A stretch of DNA of 64,000 nt. Origin: Kocuria palustris. Its GTDB lineage: Bacteria > Actinomycetota > Actinomycetes > Actinomycetales > Micrococcaceae. The stretch spans positions 1 through 64,000 of the forward strand of contig NZ_VDOR01000007.1 of NCBI RefSeq assembly GCF_007666205.1. The letters are read 5' to 3'. The notes under the pieces were generated by a model. That model had not been told where the DNA came from. It saw only the letters and a list, made by a program, of their open reading frames with translations, and made no database searches. A program made the translations under genes and the position numbers. Shown piece after piece: positions 48,305 to 57,419 of the stretch (positions are counted from its first letter, which is position 1; the number at the start of each line of letters is the position of its first letter).

Positions 48305-49201
48305 TCAGAGGCGGTAGTCGACGACGAGCGCGGCGTGATCGGAGAACCGCGTGTCGTAGCTCGGCGCGCGGTCCACGACGGCGCTGACGGCGCGCTCGGC
48401 CAGATCGGCAGTGGCCATGTGGTAGTCGATGCGCCATCCCGCGTCGGTGTCGAAGGCCTTGCCGCGGTAGGACCACCAGGTGTACGGGCCGGGGACGTCG
48501 CCGGCGAGCCTGCGCGCGACGTCGACGTAGCCGAGGTCGCCGAAGAACCGGTCGAAGTACGCGCGCTCCTCGGGCAGGAACCCCGCGTTCTTGACATTGC
48601 CCTTCCAGTTCTTGATGTCGAGCTCGGTGTGGCCCACGTTCAGATCGCCCACGATCAGGACGTGATCGGCGTGCCCGGCCAGCTCGGGCAGGCGGGTGAG
48701 CATGGCGTCGAGGAACGCGTACTTGTCGACCTGCTTGGGGGTCTCGACCTCGCCCGAGTGGACATAGGCGGATACGAGCGTGAGCAGCGACCCGTCCGGC
48801 AGCCGCAGGTCGTCCTCGACCCAGCGCCCGGAGTCGTTGAGACCCTCGGCCAGGCCCTCGCGGCGGTCCTCGGGGCTCAGCGCGCCGCCGTGGGCGTCGC
48901 GGCGGACGGCGGTCAGCACTCCGGCGCGGCCCTTGGCCTCGGCCTCGTGGTGATGGATGTCCCAGACGTCGTCGCCGAGCAGCTCGTGGGCCACGGCGTC
49001 GGGCGCTCGGACCTCCTGCAGGCACAGCACATCGACGTCGCGCGGGGCCAGCCAGTCGGCCATTCCCCGCTTGTAGGCGGCGCGGATGCCGTTGACGTTG
49101 ACGCTGGCCACGCGCAGGGTCTGCTCCCGCGGGGGCGTGGGGCCCGCGGCCGCCCCCCGGCCGGTCTGCTCGTCGGCATCGGACGTGGTCTGCTCGCTCA
49201 C
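48305..49201 (-). CDS. xthA: Exodeoxyribonuclease III (AP endonuclease)
   Basis: The enzyme cuts at abasic sites and trims 3' ends in base excision repair. The 298-residue product has an acidic 30-residue N-terminus, then the EEP fold: LRVASVNVNGIRAAYKRG, VLCLQEVRA with the metal glutamate, LTLVSAYVHSG, LIVGDLNVGHTELDIKNWKGN with catalytic Asp and Asn, and the end motif WRIDYHMAT...YDTRFSDHAALVVDY. It starts with GTG 49201 behind GAGGAGC. Confidence 0.95.
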   Translation of the reverse strand: MSEQTTSDADEQTGRGAAAGPTPPREQTLRVASVNVNGIRAAYKRGMADWLAPRDVDVLCLQEVRAPDAVAHELLGDDVWDIHHHEAEAKGRAGVLTAVRRDAHGGALSPEDRREGLAEGLNDSGRWVEDDLRLPDGSLLTLVSAYVHSGEVETPKQVDKYAFLDAMLTRLPELAGHADHVLIVGDLNVGHTELDIKNWKGNVKNAGFLPEERAYFDRFFGDLGYVDVARRLAGDVPGPYTWWSYRGKAFDTDAGWRIDYHMATADLAERAVSAVVDRAPSYDTRFSDHAALVVDYRL

Positions 49202-49415
49202 CGGAGCTCCTCTCGTGCGCGGCCGCGCGGCGGCCTCGGTACTGCTGATCGGTCCTGCGTCGTCGTCTCCCCCGCCGCCGCGGCCGGGGACCGGGGGCGG
49301 CGGATCCCGACCGGTGCCGCGGCCGCACCGACGCGGCGGTCGGGCCAGGGGCCGTTCCGCCGCTCACCCGCTCCGGCGGGGGCCGGAAGGGGCACCAGGG
49401 CCGGATCGGCGACGG

Positions 49416-49958
49416 TCAGTCGACGATGTCGCCGTCCACGGGCGCGGAGGAGTCCTGGACGATCCCCATGCCGTTGGAGGCGGTCACGGCGATCGTATCC
49501 AGAGCGCGGTCGACCTGGGCCCGGTCGCCCTCGCTCGAGCCGTCGGCGGCCGGCAGGCTGGCCGCGATCACACGCGTCTGGACCATGATGATCTGGAAGG
49601 AGTGCTCGATCTTCTGGTCGGTGATCGAGCGGTCCGGGGCCGCGGAGCTGGCCGCGGCGGCGGGCGCGCGCCCGAAGGCCCGCTGGGCGTTCTCCTGCGC
49701 CTGCTCCATCTGCCGGGCGCCGTAGCGGGCGGCCTTGCGCACCGACCACAGCACGAACACGGCGAGCAGCAGCCAGCCCAGGGCGATGCCGGCGAGGACC
49801 CAGCCGAGCAGCGAGTTCGTGTCGGCGGCCTGCAGCAGGGCCACCACGAAGATCACCACCAGGGCCGCGATGCCGATCACGGAGATCCACAGCCCCGCTC
49901 GTCCGCTCGCGGACGGGGACTTCTGAGGGGCCTGGGACTCGGTGCCGATCTGCTGCAT
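49416..49958 (-). CDS. Two-helix membrane protein of unknown function
   Basis: The 180-residue protein has two adjacent membrane helices (LWISVIGIAALVVIFVVALL and LLGWVLAGIALGWLLLAVFVLW), a basic amphipathic stretch with RKAARYGARQMEQAQENAQRAFG, and a C-terminal half with KIEHSFQIIMVQTRVIAASL that may form a helix. I recognise no known domain. ATG 49958 is favoured because AACAAT lies 7 bases upstream in the leaderless position, but ATG 49967 is possible. It sits alone between xthA and folD. The 214 bases between it and xthA hold no gene. Confidence 0.65.
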   Translation of the reverse strand: MQQIGTESQAPQKSPSASGRAGLWISVIGIAALVVIFVVALLQAADTNSLLGWVLAGIALGWLLLAVFVLWSVRKAARYGARQMEQAQENAQRAFGRAPAAAASSAAPDRSITDQKIEHSFQIIMVQTRVIAASLPAADGSSEGDRAQVDRALDTIAVTASNGMGIVQDSSAPVDGDIVD

Positions 49959-50034
49959 GCCCGACATTGTTCCGCATCGGCTCCGCACCCGGCGAATCAC
50001 GGTCCGCGGCTCTCGCGGCGGGCGAACCGGGCCG

Positions 50035-50065
50035 GGGCCGGGCCGGAGCCCTCTCGGCCCGGCCC
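50035..50065 (-). terminator. Terminator of the glyA-folD operon
   Basis: Eleven-base arms (50035-50045 and 50055-50065) around a 9-base loop, about 46 bases after the folD stop. Confidence 0.65.
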
Positions 50066-50111
50066 GGTCGGCTCGGCCCCGCGCACTCGGCGCGTCGGCT
50101 GAGCCCCGGGC

Positions 50112-50999
50112 TCAGCCCTGCCGGTCCATGCGCTCGGCGGCCCCGACCACGTTGGCCAGCAGCATGGCCCGCGTCATGGGCCCCACTCCGCCGGGGTTCG
50201 GCGAGAGCCAGGACGCGCGCTCGGCGGCGGCCGGGTCGATGTCCCCGGTCAGGACCTTCTTCCCGGTCTGCTCGTCCTCGACCCGGGAGACCCCGACGTC
50301 GAGCAGCACGGCGCCGTCCTTGATCTGCGCCGCTCGGATCATGTGCGGCTGGCCCGCGGCCGCGATCACCACGTCGGCGCGGGCCAGCAGCGGCGCGAGG
50401 TCCCGGGTGCCGGTGTGGGCCAGCGTGACCGTCGCGTTGATCTCGCGGCGCGTGAGCAGCAGCCCGATGGGGCGCCCGACGGTGACGCCTCGACCGACGA
50501 CCAGGACCTCCTTGCCGCGCAGGTCGACGTCGTGGCGGTCCAGCAGCTCCACGATGCCCGCCGGCGTGCAGGGCAGCGGCGAGGCCATGGGCTCGCTCAC
50601 GTTGAGCACCAGCCGCCCCAGGTTGGTCGGGTGCAGGCCGTCGGCGTCCTTGTCCGGGTCCACGAGCTCGAGGATCCGGTGGGTGTCGAGGTGCTTCGGC
50701 AGCGGCAGCTGCACGATGTAGCCCGTGCAGGCAGGATCCCGGTTCAGCGCCTCGAGCTCCGCCTCGAGGTCCTCCTGGGAGATGTCCCCCGGGAGGTCCC
50801 GCCGGATCGAGGTGATGCCCACCTCCGCGCAGTCGCGGTGCTTGCCCGCGACGTACGAGTGCGAGGCGGGGTCGTCCCCGACCAGGACCGTCCCCAGTCC
50901 CGGCACGACGCCCCGCTCGCCCAGCGCCGCGACGCGCTGGGCCAGCTCCTCCTTGACCTTCCGGGCCGTCGCGCGCCCGTCCAGAGTCTGCGCCGTCAC
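50112..50999 (-). CDS. folD: Bifunctional methylene-THF dehydrogenase / methenyl-THF cyclohydrolase
   Basis: FolD converts 5,10-methylene-THF to 10-formyl-THF, the donor used by PurH and PurN. The 295-residue product has the catalytic lysine K53 in [28 protein letters not shown], the PCTPAGI motif, the NADP-binding [19 protein letters not shown], and the end signature [10 protein letters not shown]...[14 protein letters not shown]. Its GTG start overlaps the glyA stop by four bases (GTGA), so the two are translationally coupled, fitting serine-derived one-carbon flow from GlyA into FolD. Confidence 0.97.
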   Translation of the reverse strand: MTAQTLDGRATARKVKEELAQRVAALGERGVVPGLGTVLVGDDPASHSYVAGKHRDCAEVGITSIRRDLPGDISQEDLEAELEALNRDPACTGYIVQLPLPKHLDTHRILELVDPDKDADGLHPTNLGRLVLNVSEPMASPLPCTPAGIVELLDRHDVDLRGKEVLVVGRGVTVGRPIGLLLTRREINATVTLAHTGTRDLAPLLARADVVIAAAGQPHMIRAAQIKDGAVLLDVGVSRVEDEQTGKKVLTGDIDPAAAERASWLSPNPGGVGPMTRAMLLANVVGAAERMDRQG

Positions 51000-52279
51000 C
51001 AGTTCTCGAGCCCCTCGTACAGCGGGAAGTCGGCGGCCAGCTTGTCCACCCGGCCTCGCAGCGCGGCGACATCGGCGCCCGGCTTGAGGGCGGTGGCGAT
51101 GATGTCCGCGACCTCCTCGAACTCCTGGGCGCCGAAGCCGCGGGTGGCCAGGGCCGGCGTGCCGATGCGCAGGCCCGAGGTGACCATGGGCGGGCGCGGA
51201 TCGAAGGGCACCGCGTTGCGGTTGACCGTGATACCCACCTCGTGCAGGAGGTCCTCGGCCTGCTTGCCGTCGAGCTCCGAGTCGCGCAGGTCCACCAGCA
51301 CCAGGTGGACGTCGGTGCCTCCGGTGAGCACGGAGACGCCGGCCTCCTCGACATCGGAGGCCGTGAGCCGCTCGGCCAGGATGCGCGCGCCCTCGAGGGT
51401 GCGCTCCTGACGGGCGCGGAACTCGTCGGAGGCCGCGATCTTGAAGGCCACGGCCTTGCCGGCGATCGCGTGCATGAGCGGGCCGCCCTGCTGGCCCGGG
51501 AACACGTTGGAGTCGACCTTCTTCTTCCACTCCTCGGTCGTGAGGATGAGGCCCGAGCGCGGGCCGGCGAGGGTCTTGTGCACGGTCGAGGTGGTGATGT
51601 CGGCGTGGGGCACCGGGTTGGGGTGCAGCCCGGCGGCGACCAGGCCGGCGAAGTGGGCCATGTCGACCCACAGCGTGGCCCCGACCTCATCGGCGATCGA
51701 GCGGAAGGCCTCGAAGTCGAGCTGGCGGGAGTAGGCGGACCAGCCGGCCACGATGACCTTGGGCTGGGCGGCGATCGCCTGCTCGCGGACCCTGTCCATG
51801 TCCAGGACCAGGCTGTCCGGATCGACCTCGTACGCGGCGATGTCGTAGAGCTTGCCGGAGACGTTGAGCTTCATGCCGTGGGTCAGGTGACCGCCGTGGG
51901 CCAGCGAGAGCCCCATCAGGGTGTCGCCCGGCTGCATCATCGCGGCCATCACCGCGGCGTTGGCCTGGGCGCCCGAGTGCGGCTGGACATTCGCGTGGAA
52001 CGCGCCGAACAGCGACGTTGCGCGGTCGCGGGCGAGGTTCTCCACGACGTCCACGTGCTCGCACCCGCCGTAGTAGCGCCGGCCGGGGTAGCCCTCGGCG
52101 TACTTGTTCGTCAGGACCGACCCCTGGGCCTCCAGCACCGCGCGGGGGGCGAAGTTCTCCGAGGCGATCATCTCGAGGGTGTCGCGCTGGCGGCCGAGCT
52201 CGGCGGTGATCGCCGCGGCGATCTCCGGGTCGACCTCCGACAGCGGCGTGTCGGTGATGGTGGGTCTGCTGGGACTCAT
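50996..52279 (-). CDS. glyA: Serine hydroxymethyltransferase
   Basis: GlyA makes glycine and methylene-THF from serine and THF. The 427-residue product has [71 protein letters not shown], the PLP lysine K235 in [14 protein letters not shown], and [21 protein letters not shown] strong AGGAGGAG precedes ATG 52279. Its leader is about 127 bases and may control translation. It forms an operon with folD. Confidence 0.98.
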   Translation of the reverse strand: MSPSRPTITDTPLSEVDPEIAAAITAELGRQRDTLEMIASENFAPRAVLEAQGSVLTNKYAEGYPGRRYYGGCEHVDVVENLARDRATSLFGAFHANVQPHSGAQANAAVMAAMMQPGDTLMGLSLAHGGHLTHGMKLNVSGKLYDIAAYEVDPDSLVLDMDRVREQAIAAQPKVIVAGWSAYSRQLDFEAFRSIADEVGATLWVDMAHFAGLVAAGLHPNPVPHADITTSTVHKTLAGPRSGLILTTEEWKKKVDSNVFPGQQGGPLMHAIAGKAVAFKIAASDEFRARQERTLEGARILAERLTASDVEEAGVSVLTGGTDVHLVLVDLRDSELDGKQAEDLLHEVGITVNRNAVPFDPRPPMVTSGLRIGTPALATRGFGAQEFEEVADIIATALKPGADVAALRGRVDKLAADFPLYEGLENW

Positions 52280-52284
52280 GAGGT

Positions 52285-52314
52285 CTCCTCCTGTGAGGCC
52301 CTCCGCGAAGGAGG
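52285..52314 (-). promoter_or_regulatory. Possible Shine-Dalgarno switch in the glyA leader
   Basis: On the minus strand CCTCCTT (52308-52314) can pair with GGAGG (52300-52304) in a tight hairpin, or instead with the AGGAGG ribosome site (52287-52292). The two pairings exclude each other, as in translational switches. I do not recognise a known riboswitch in the rest of the leader. Confidence 0.35.
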
Positions 52315-52412
52315 CGGCCTGTGGTCGCATCGAGGCGGTCGCCCTCGAGGACGGGACGGCCGCGCCGGCGGGATTCCAGCGTGCGCCGACTCGCATCGGC
52401 ACGCGCAGCTCC

Positions 52413-52418
52413 ACTCTA
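52413..52418 (-). promoter_or_regulatory. Probable -10 box of glyA-folD
   Basis: TAGAGT on the minus strand would start transcription near 52406 and leave a leader of about 127 bases that contains a stable hairpin (GCGTGC...GCACGC) near its 5' end. Confidence 0.45.
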
Positions 52419-52549
52419 GTGCGCCCGCTCACGCGGCACGCGGCCCGTGGTCCGCGCGTCCGAGCCTCCGCGGCGCTCGTCGGCACCCGCCGGCCCCGCT
52501 GTTCACCTGCGGTGCGCCGCGCGGGACTGCGCCGAGGGCCGCTCGACGC

Positions 52550-52574
52550 TACGATTGCGAGAGAACGCGCTTCC
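52550..52574 (+). promoter_or_regulatory. Possible promoter and LacI-type operator of the HAD-GH65 gene
   Basis: TACGAT (52550-52555) is a possible -10 box. GAGAACGCGCTTCC (52561-52574) at the predicted transcription start is an imperfect palindrome with the central CG typical of LacI-family operators. A LacI-type regulator is encoded about 5 kb downstream. The 445-base gap between glyA and this gene shows no other gene. Confidence 0.3.
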
Positions 52575-52724
52575 GGCAGCGCGCGCCGCAGGAGTCCCGG
52601 GCGCGCCGCAGGATCGACTGCCGGAGGCGCCCACCACGTCCGACGCACAGCCGCGCCACGACCTCGCACTGCCGGCTGCCCGCCGGCCGGTCCGGGGCCG
52701 CAGCGCGGGAACACAGGAGTGCCC

Positions 52725-55700
52725 GTGAACGCCCTTGCCGAATCGACCTTCACCGCTTCCCTGGACCGCATCCAGCACGGCGGCGCCGCTGCCGTCGAGC
52801 CGTCCGCCGACAGCCTGCGGACCCGCTTCGCGGCCGTCGTCTTCGACATGGACGGCGTGGTCACCGACACCGCCGCCGTCCACGCGAGCGCCTGGAAGTC
52901 GCTGTTCGACGCGCTGCTCGCGGATGAGCGCCTCATGGCCCTCGAGACGGACGGCGAGATCGATCGCAGCCCCTTCGACATCGCCCGCGACTACCGCGAC
53001 TTCGTGGACGGACGCCGCCGCGAGGACGGGATCCGCACCCTGCTGGCCTCCCGCGGCGCGCACCTCCCGGAGGGCTCCGACGACGACGAGCCGGGCGCAT
53101 GGAGCGTCCAGGGCCAGGCGGCGCTGAAGAACGACTACTTCACCGAGGCCCTCGAGGAGAAGGGCGTCCGGGTCTTCGACGCGACCGTCGAGCTCATCCG
53201 CCGCCTGCGCGACGGCTCGGTGCCGGCCGGCCTGGTCACCGCCTCCCGCAACTCCGCGATGGTCCTCGAGCAGGCCGGGGTCGCTGAGCTCTTCGACTTC
53301 ATCGTGGACGGCGCCCTGGCCAAGGCCGAGGGTCTGCCGGGCAAGCCCGCCCCCGACACGTTCCTGCGCTGCGCCGCCGAGCTGGGCGTCGACCCGTCGG
53401 AGGCCGTCGTCGTCGAGGACGCGGTCTCGGGCGTGCAGGCCGGCTCGGCCGGCGGGTTCGGCCTGGTCGTGGGCATCGCCCGCCACGGCGACCGCCAGGC
53501 CCTCTACCGCGGCGGCGCCCACGTGGTGCTCAACGACGTCGGCGAGCTCGATCTGGGCGCGCGGCGCGACGACCCCTGGAAGCTCGTCTTCGAGGGATTC
53601 GATCCGGCCGCGCAGGCGCGGCGCGAGACCCTCATGACCCTGTCCAACGGCTACATGGGCGTGCGCGGCTCGCACAGCGAGCGCTCGCGCGACAGCGTGC
53701 ACAGCCCCGGCAACTACCTGGCCGGCGTGTTCAACCGCGTGGTCAGCCACATCAACGGCCGCGACGTCGAGCACGAGTCGATGGTCAACGTCCCCAACTG
53801 GACGCACCTGGACGTGCGCATCTCGGGCGGCTCCTGGCTGTCCGAGGGCGGGTTCGACTACTCCGACGAGCGCGTCGAGCTGGACCTGCGCCAGGGCCTG
53901 ATGACGCGCACCATGACGCTGACCGACCGCGAGGGCGACGTCGCCGAGTCCGGCGAGCGCGCGGTCCTGCGCGTGACCCAGCGCCGCGTGGTCTCGCTGC
54001 GCCAGCGGCACATCGGGGCGCAGGAGACGGTCTTCGAGTCGCAGAACTTCACGGGGCGCATCCACGTGCGCACGGGCATCGACCCCAGCGTCGTCAACGA
54101 CGGCGTCCAGGAGTACCGCGAGCTGAACGCGCACCACCTGGTCCTCATGGACTCGACCACCCTCCCGGACGAGCAGGAGACGCTGCTCAGCCTGGTGGCC
54201 ACCAATCAGTCGCAGATCCAGATCGCGACCGCCCAGCGCACGCACGTGGACGGCGCCGCCTCGGTGCGCGCCCGCCGCGAGATCCGCCCCGGCGGCACCG
54301 AGTTCCGCCGCCACCAGATCGCGCTGCGCAAGGGCGAGCCGGTCACGATCGATCAGACGACGGCCGTGGTCACGAGCCGCGACGCCGCGATCGGCTCCCC
54401 GCGCGACGGAGCCCTGGCCCAGCTGGACCGCAACCCGCAGGACTTCGGCCAGATCCTGGCGGCCCATCTGATCGAGTGGCAGCAGCTGTGGAACCGCTAC
54501 GACGTCGACATCGACCTCGAGGACGACCCCCGTCCCGAGGACGTGCTGACGCAGCTGGCCCTGCGCACGCACGCGTTCCACACGGCGCAGACGCTGGCCC
54601 CGCACATGTCCCTGCGCGATGCCGGCGTGCCGGCCCGGGGCCTGCACGGCGAGGGCTACCGCGGCCACATCTTCTGGGACGAGCTCTACATCCTGCCGAT
54701 CATCTCCCTGCATCAGCCGCACGTGACCCGCTCGCTGCTGTCCTACCGCTGGCGCCGCCTCGCGCAGGCGCAGTTCCGGGCCCAGCAGTTCGGCCTGCGC
54801 GGGGCGGCCTTCCCGTGGCAGTCCGGCTCCGACGGCCGGGAGGAGACCCCTCCCGAGCTGTTCAACCACCACTCGCAGCGCTGGATGCCCGACAACTCGT
54901 GGCGGCAGTTCCACGTGGGCCTGGCCATCGCCTACAACGCCTGGCTGTACTACGAGGCCACCGGCGACCTCGACTGGCTCTCGGGCCAGGGCTCCGAGCT
55001 GATCATCGGCATCACGCGGCTGTTCGACTCCCTGGCCGAGTACGACGAGGCCGACGGCCGCTATCACATCAGCGGCGTCATGGGCCCGGACGAGTACCAC
55101 GACGGCCCCCGCGGCCAGCACGGCGGCGGGCTCAAGGACAACGCCTACACGAACGTCCTGGCGGCGTGGCTCTTCCGCCACTCGGCGCACATCTTCCACG
55201 ACATGGTCGAGCACCAGCGCGAGGAGCTCGCGGCCCGCTACGGCGTGAGCCGCGAGGAGGCCCAGCACTGGCACGAGCTGTCGCAGAAGCTCGCGGTGCC
55301 CTTCAACTCGGACGGCACGATCTCCCAGTACGACGGCTACGACGAGCTCGACGAGCTGGACTGGGACTACTACCGCGGCAAGTACCGGAACATCGGCCGC
55401 CTCGATCTCCTGCTGGAGAACGAGGGCGACATGACGAACAACTACAAGCTGTCCAAGCAGGCCGACACCATCATGCTGGTGCACCTGCTGGGCCCGGAGG
55501 GCCTGATCGAGGAGCTCGGGCGCATGGGCTACGACATCGACCACGACGTCGTCCAGCGCACGGTCGACTACTACATCCAGCGCTCGTCGAACGGCTCGTC
55601 GCTGTCCAAGGTCGTCAACGCCTCGGTGCAGGCGTGGCTGAACCCGGACCGCTCGTGGGCCTCCTTCCAGGACGCGCTCGTGATCGACCTCGACGACACC

Positions 55701-56033
55701 CAGGGCGGCACGACCGGGGAGGGCATCCACCTCGGCGCGATGGCCGGATCCGTGGAGGTCGTCACCCGCGCCTACGCGGGGCTGCGCGTGCGCGGCGAGT
55801 GGCTCGAGTTCAGCCCGCACCTGCCCCCGCAGCTCGAGGACGTCAGCTTCACGGTGCTCTACCGCGGCCAGATCATCAGGGTCTGCATCGACCACGAGGT
55901 CCTCGAGCTCGAGGGCGCCTCCCGCGGGGCCGATCCGGTGACGATCCACGTCGCGGACGCCGAGTACATCCTCAAGGGCGGGCAGAAGATCGCTGTGGCC
56001 ATCGGCCGCCGCCCACGCGGCGCAGCCGTGTGA
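52725..56033 (+). CDS. HAD phosphatase/phosphoglucomutase fused to GH65 glycoside phosphorylase
   Basis: This 1102-residue protein joins two enzymes. Residues 35-285 form a HAD-superfamily domain of the beta-phosphoglucomutase type (nucleophile D41 and acid D43 in [36 protein letters not shown]). Residues of about 300-1095 are a family 65 glycoside hydrolase, which phosphorolyses maltose, trehalose, kojibiose or related disaccharides; E790 in MGPDEYHDG is the likely catalytic acid and [15 protein letters not shown] is a family motif. The pair would yield a hexose 1-phosphate and convert it to the 6-phosphate. In some actinobacteria the two are separate neighbours. GTG 52725 is chosen because CAGGAG lies just before it. 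Confidence 0.93.
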   Translation: MNALAESTFTASLDRIQHGGAAAVEPSADSLRTRFAAVVFDMDGVVTDTAAVHASAWKSLFDALLADERLMALETDGEIDRSPFDIARDYRDFVDGRRREDGIRTLLASRGAHLPEGSDDDEPGAWSVQGQAALKNDYFTEALEEKGVRVFDATVELIRRLRDGSVPAGLVTASRNSAMVLEQAGVAELFDFIVDGALAKAEGLPGKPAPDTFLRCAAELGVDPSEAVVVEDAVSGVQAGSAGGFGLVVGIARHGDRQALYRGGAHVVLNDVGELDLGARRDDPWKLVFEGFDPAAQARRETLMTLSNGYMGVRGSHSERSRDSVHSPGNYLAGVFNRVVSHINGRDVEHESMVNVPNWTHLDVRISGGSWLSEGGFDYSDERVELDLRQGLMTRTMTLTDREGDVAESGERAVLRVTQRRVVSLRQRHIGAQETVFESQNFTGRIHVRTGIDPSVVNDGVQEYRELNAHHLVLMDSTTLPDEQETLLSLVATNQSQIQIATAQRTHVDGAASVRARREIRPGGTEFRRHQIALRKGEPVTIDQTTAVVTSRDAAIGSPRDGALAQLDRNPQDFGQILAAHLIEWQQLWNRYDVDIDLEDDPRPEDVLTQLALRTHAFHTAQTLAPHMSLRDAGVPARGLHGEGYRGHIFWDELYILPIISLHQPHVTRSLLSYRWRRLAQAQFRAQQFGLRGAAFPWQSGSDGREETPPELFNHHSQRWMPDNSWRQFHVGLAIAYNAWLYYEATGDLDWLSGQGSELIIGITRLFDSLAEYDEADGRYHISGVMGPDEYHDGPRGQHGGGLKDNAYTNVLAAWLFRHSAHIFHDMVEHQREELAARYGVSREEAQHWHELSQKLAVPFNSDGTISQYDGYDELDELDWDYYRGKYRNIGRLDLLLENEGDMTNNYKLSKQADTIMLVHLLGPEGLIEELGRMGYDIDHDVVQRTVDYYIQRSSNGSSLSKVVNASVQAWLNPDRSWASFQDALVIDLDDTQGGTTGEGIHLGAMAGSVEVVTRAYAGLRVRGEWLEFSPHLPPQLEDVSFTVLYRGQIIRVCIDHEVLELEGASRGADPVTIHVADAEYILKGGQKIAVAIGRRPRGAAV

Positions 56034-56042
56034 TCCGCCGCT

Positions 56043-56072
56043 CCCGGCCCGCCCGTCTCCTGGCGGGCCGGG
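56043..56072. terminator. Bidirectional terminator after the GH65 gene
   Basis: Perfect 11-base arms (56043-56053 and 56062-56072) with an 8-base loop between converging genes. Confidence 0.75.
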
Positions 56073-56090
56073 CACCCCGCGGGCGCGGTC

Positions 56091-56651
56091 TCAGTCGCCG
56101 GCAGCCTCGTCGGCGATCCGGCGATGGCGCCGGGAGAGCTCGAGGTAGTGCTCGGCATTGCGGCGCACGGCGTCGCGCTCCTCGTCCTCGAGCGGCCGGC
56201 GCACCTTCGCGGGGACCCCGGCCACGAGGCTCCCGGGCGGGACCTCGGTGCCCTCGAGCACCACGGCCCCTGCCGCCACGAGCGACCCGCTGCCGATCAC
56301 CGCGCCGTTGAGCACGGTCGCGCTCATCCCGATCAGGACGTCGTCCTCCACGGTGCAGCCGTGCAGGACGGCGCCGTGGCCCACGGACACGCCGTCGCCG
56401 ATCGTGCAGGGGTTGCCCGGATCCGAGTGCACGGTGCAGTTGTCCTGGAGGTTCGAGCCGGCGCCCAGGCGCAGCGGCGAGCGGTCGCCGCGCACCACCG
56501 AGCCGTAGAAGACGCCGCTGCCGGCGCCGATCGCGACGTCGCCGATCAGCACGGCGCTGTGCGCGACGAAGGCGTCCTCGGCGACCTCGGGCAGCGCGCC
56601 CTCCCACGGGAGGAGGACGGGATCCGGCAGAGACGGGGGCTGTGTGCTCAT
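56091..56651 (-). CDS. Gamma-carbonic-anhydrase-like acetyltransferase-fold protein
   Basis: The 186-residue protein is a left-handed beta-helix of hexapeptide repeats with the gamma-class metal histidines visible in NCTVHSDPG and VGHGAVLHGC. Motifs SVVRGDRSPLRLG and NLQDNCTVH are typical of the YrdA/PaaY group, whose members are carbonic anhydrases or thioesterases in part and of unknown activity in many cases. A C-terminal helix follows. ATG 56651 is favoured over GTG 56657 because TAGGGT ends 6 bases before the ATG and directly abuts the GTG. Confidence 0.92.
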   Translation of the reverse strand: MSTQPPSLPDPVLLPWEGALPEVAEDAFVAHSAVLIGDVAIGAGSGVFYGSVVRGDRSPLRLGAGSNLQDNCTVHSDPGNPCTIGDGVSVGHGAVLHGCTVEDDVLIGMSATVLNGAVIGSGSLVAAGAVVLEGTEVPPGSLVAGVPAKVRRPLEDEERDAVRRNAEHYLELSRRHRRIADEAAGD

Positions 56652-56657
56652 GGTCAC

Positions 56658-56663
56658 ACCCTA
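56658..56663 (-). promoter_or_regulatory. Leaderless-type -10 box of the gamma-CA-like gene
   Basis: TAGGGT on the minus strand ends 6 bases before ATG 56651. Confidence 0.5.
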
Positions 56664-56737
56664 CGCACGCGCCCCGGCCGGCGGGAGAGCCCGGCGCATG
56701 CTTCCGCCGCCGGACGCCGCGGGCCTCGCGGCCTCGC

Positions 56738-57376
56738 TCAGGCCTCGTCGGCGGCGACGATCGTGCGCGCGTAGTCCAGGTAGGCCTCGTGGTCGAAGCC
56801 CGGCAGCAGCGCGGACTGGACGACCCAGCCGTGGAGCACGGAGAGCACCGCCTGCGAGAACATCCCCACCCAGTCCCGGGCCTGGTCCTCGCCCAGCCCG
56901 AGCTCCTCGACGGCCCAGTCGGCGAACGCCGTTTCGACCGCGGCGCGCAGGGTCTCCTGATGGGAGCCCAGGATCTCGGCGACGGCAGGATCGACCGCGG
57001 CCTCCCCCCAGGTGATCAGCAGCGTCCGCGCGAGCCGGGGGCGGGCCGCCAGCTCCTCGAGCGCCCCGACGAGCCACGCGTCGGGCTGGAACCGGCTCGG
57101 CGGCGCCGCGGACCCCGACGGGCCGGAGGCCTCCGACGGGTCCGCCGGGGAGACGACGTCCAGGACCGCGTCGAGCCCGGTGCGGGCGCATTCGGCGACG
57201 AGCTCGGCCTTGCCGCCGGGGAAGTGATGGTAGAGCGCTCCGGCGGACAGCCCGGTGGCGTCGATGATCCGGTGCATCGAGGCCCCGCGGTAGCCGTCGG
57301 CCAGGAAGCACTCGGAGGCGGCGTCGACGACGGCGCGCCGCCGCGCGGCGCGGAACTCGTCGCTGACCCTGGGCAT
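56738..57376 (-). CDS. TetR-family regulator
   Basis: The 212-residue protein has the TetR helix-turn-helix in SMHRIIDATGLSAGALYHHFPGGKAEL and a helical effector domain with WGEAAVDPAVAEIL. No transporter or enzyme gene is divergent from it, so its main target is not clear. A perfect palindrome lies just upstream of its own -10 box, which points to self-regulation. ATG 57376 is supported by TAGGAT 6 bases before it. Confidence 0.9.
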   Translation of the reverse strand: MPRVSDEFRAARRRAVVDAASECFLADGYRGASMHRIIDATGLSAGALYHHFPGGKAELVAECARTGLDAVLDVVSPADPSEASGPSGSAAPPSRFQPDAWLVGALEELAARPRLARTLLITWGEAAVDPAVAEILGSHQETLRAAVETAFADWAVEELGLGEDQARDWVGMFSQAVLSVLHGWVVQSALLPGFDHEAYLDYARTIVAADEA

Positions 57377-57382
57377 GCCCCG

Positions 57383-57404
57383 ATCCTATCGGGAACGACC
57401 GTTC
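57383..57404 (-). promoter_or_regulatory. -10 box and palindromic operator of the tetR gene
   Basis: TAGGAT (57383-57388, minus strand) ends 6 bases before ATG 57376. GAACG-AC-CGTTC (57393-57404) is a perfect 12-base inverted repeat five bases upstream of it, in the promoter spacer, where a bound repressor would block transcription. Confidence 0.55.
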
Positions 57405-57419
57405 GCGGCGGCGGCCGCC

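Noticed and set aside
52280-52412. ZTP (pfl) riboswitch before glyA
   Set aside because: The conserved CCGCCUGGGC core is not present; GCCGCCTCCTTCG is only superficially similar.
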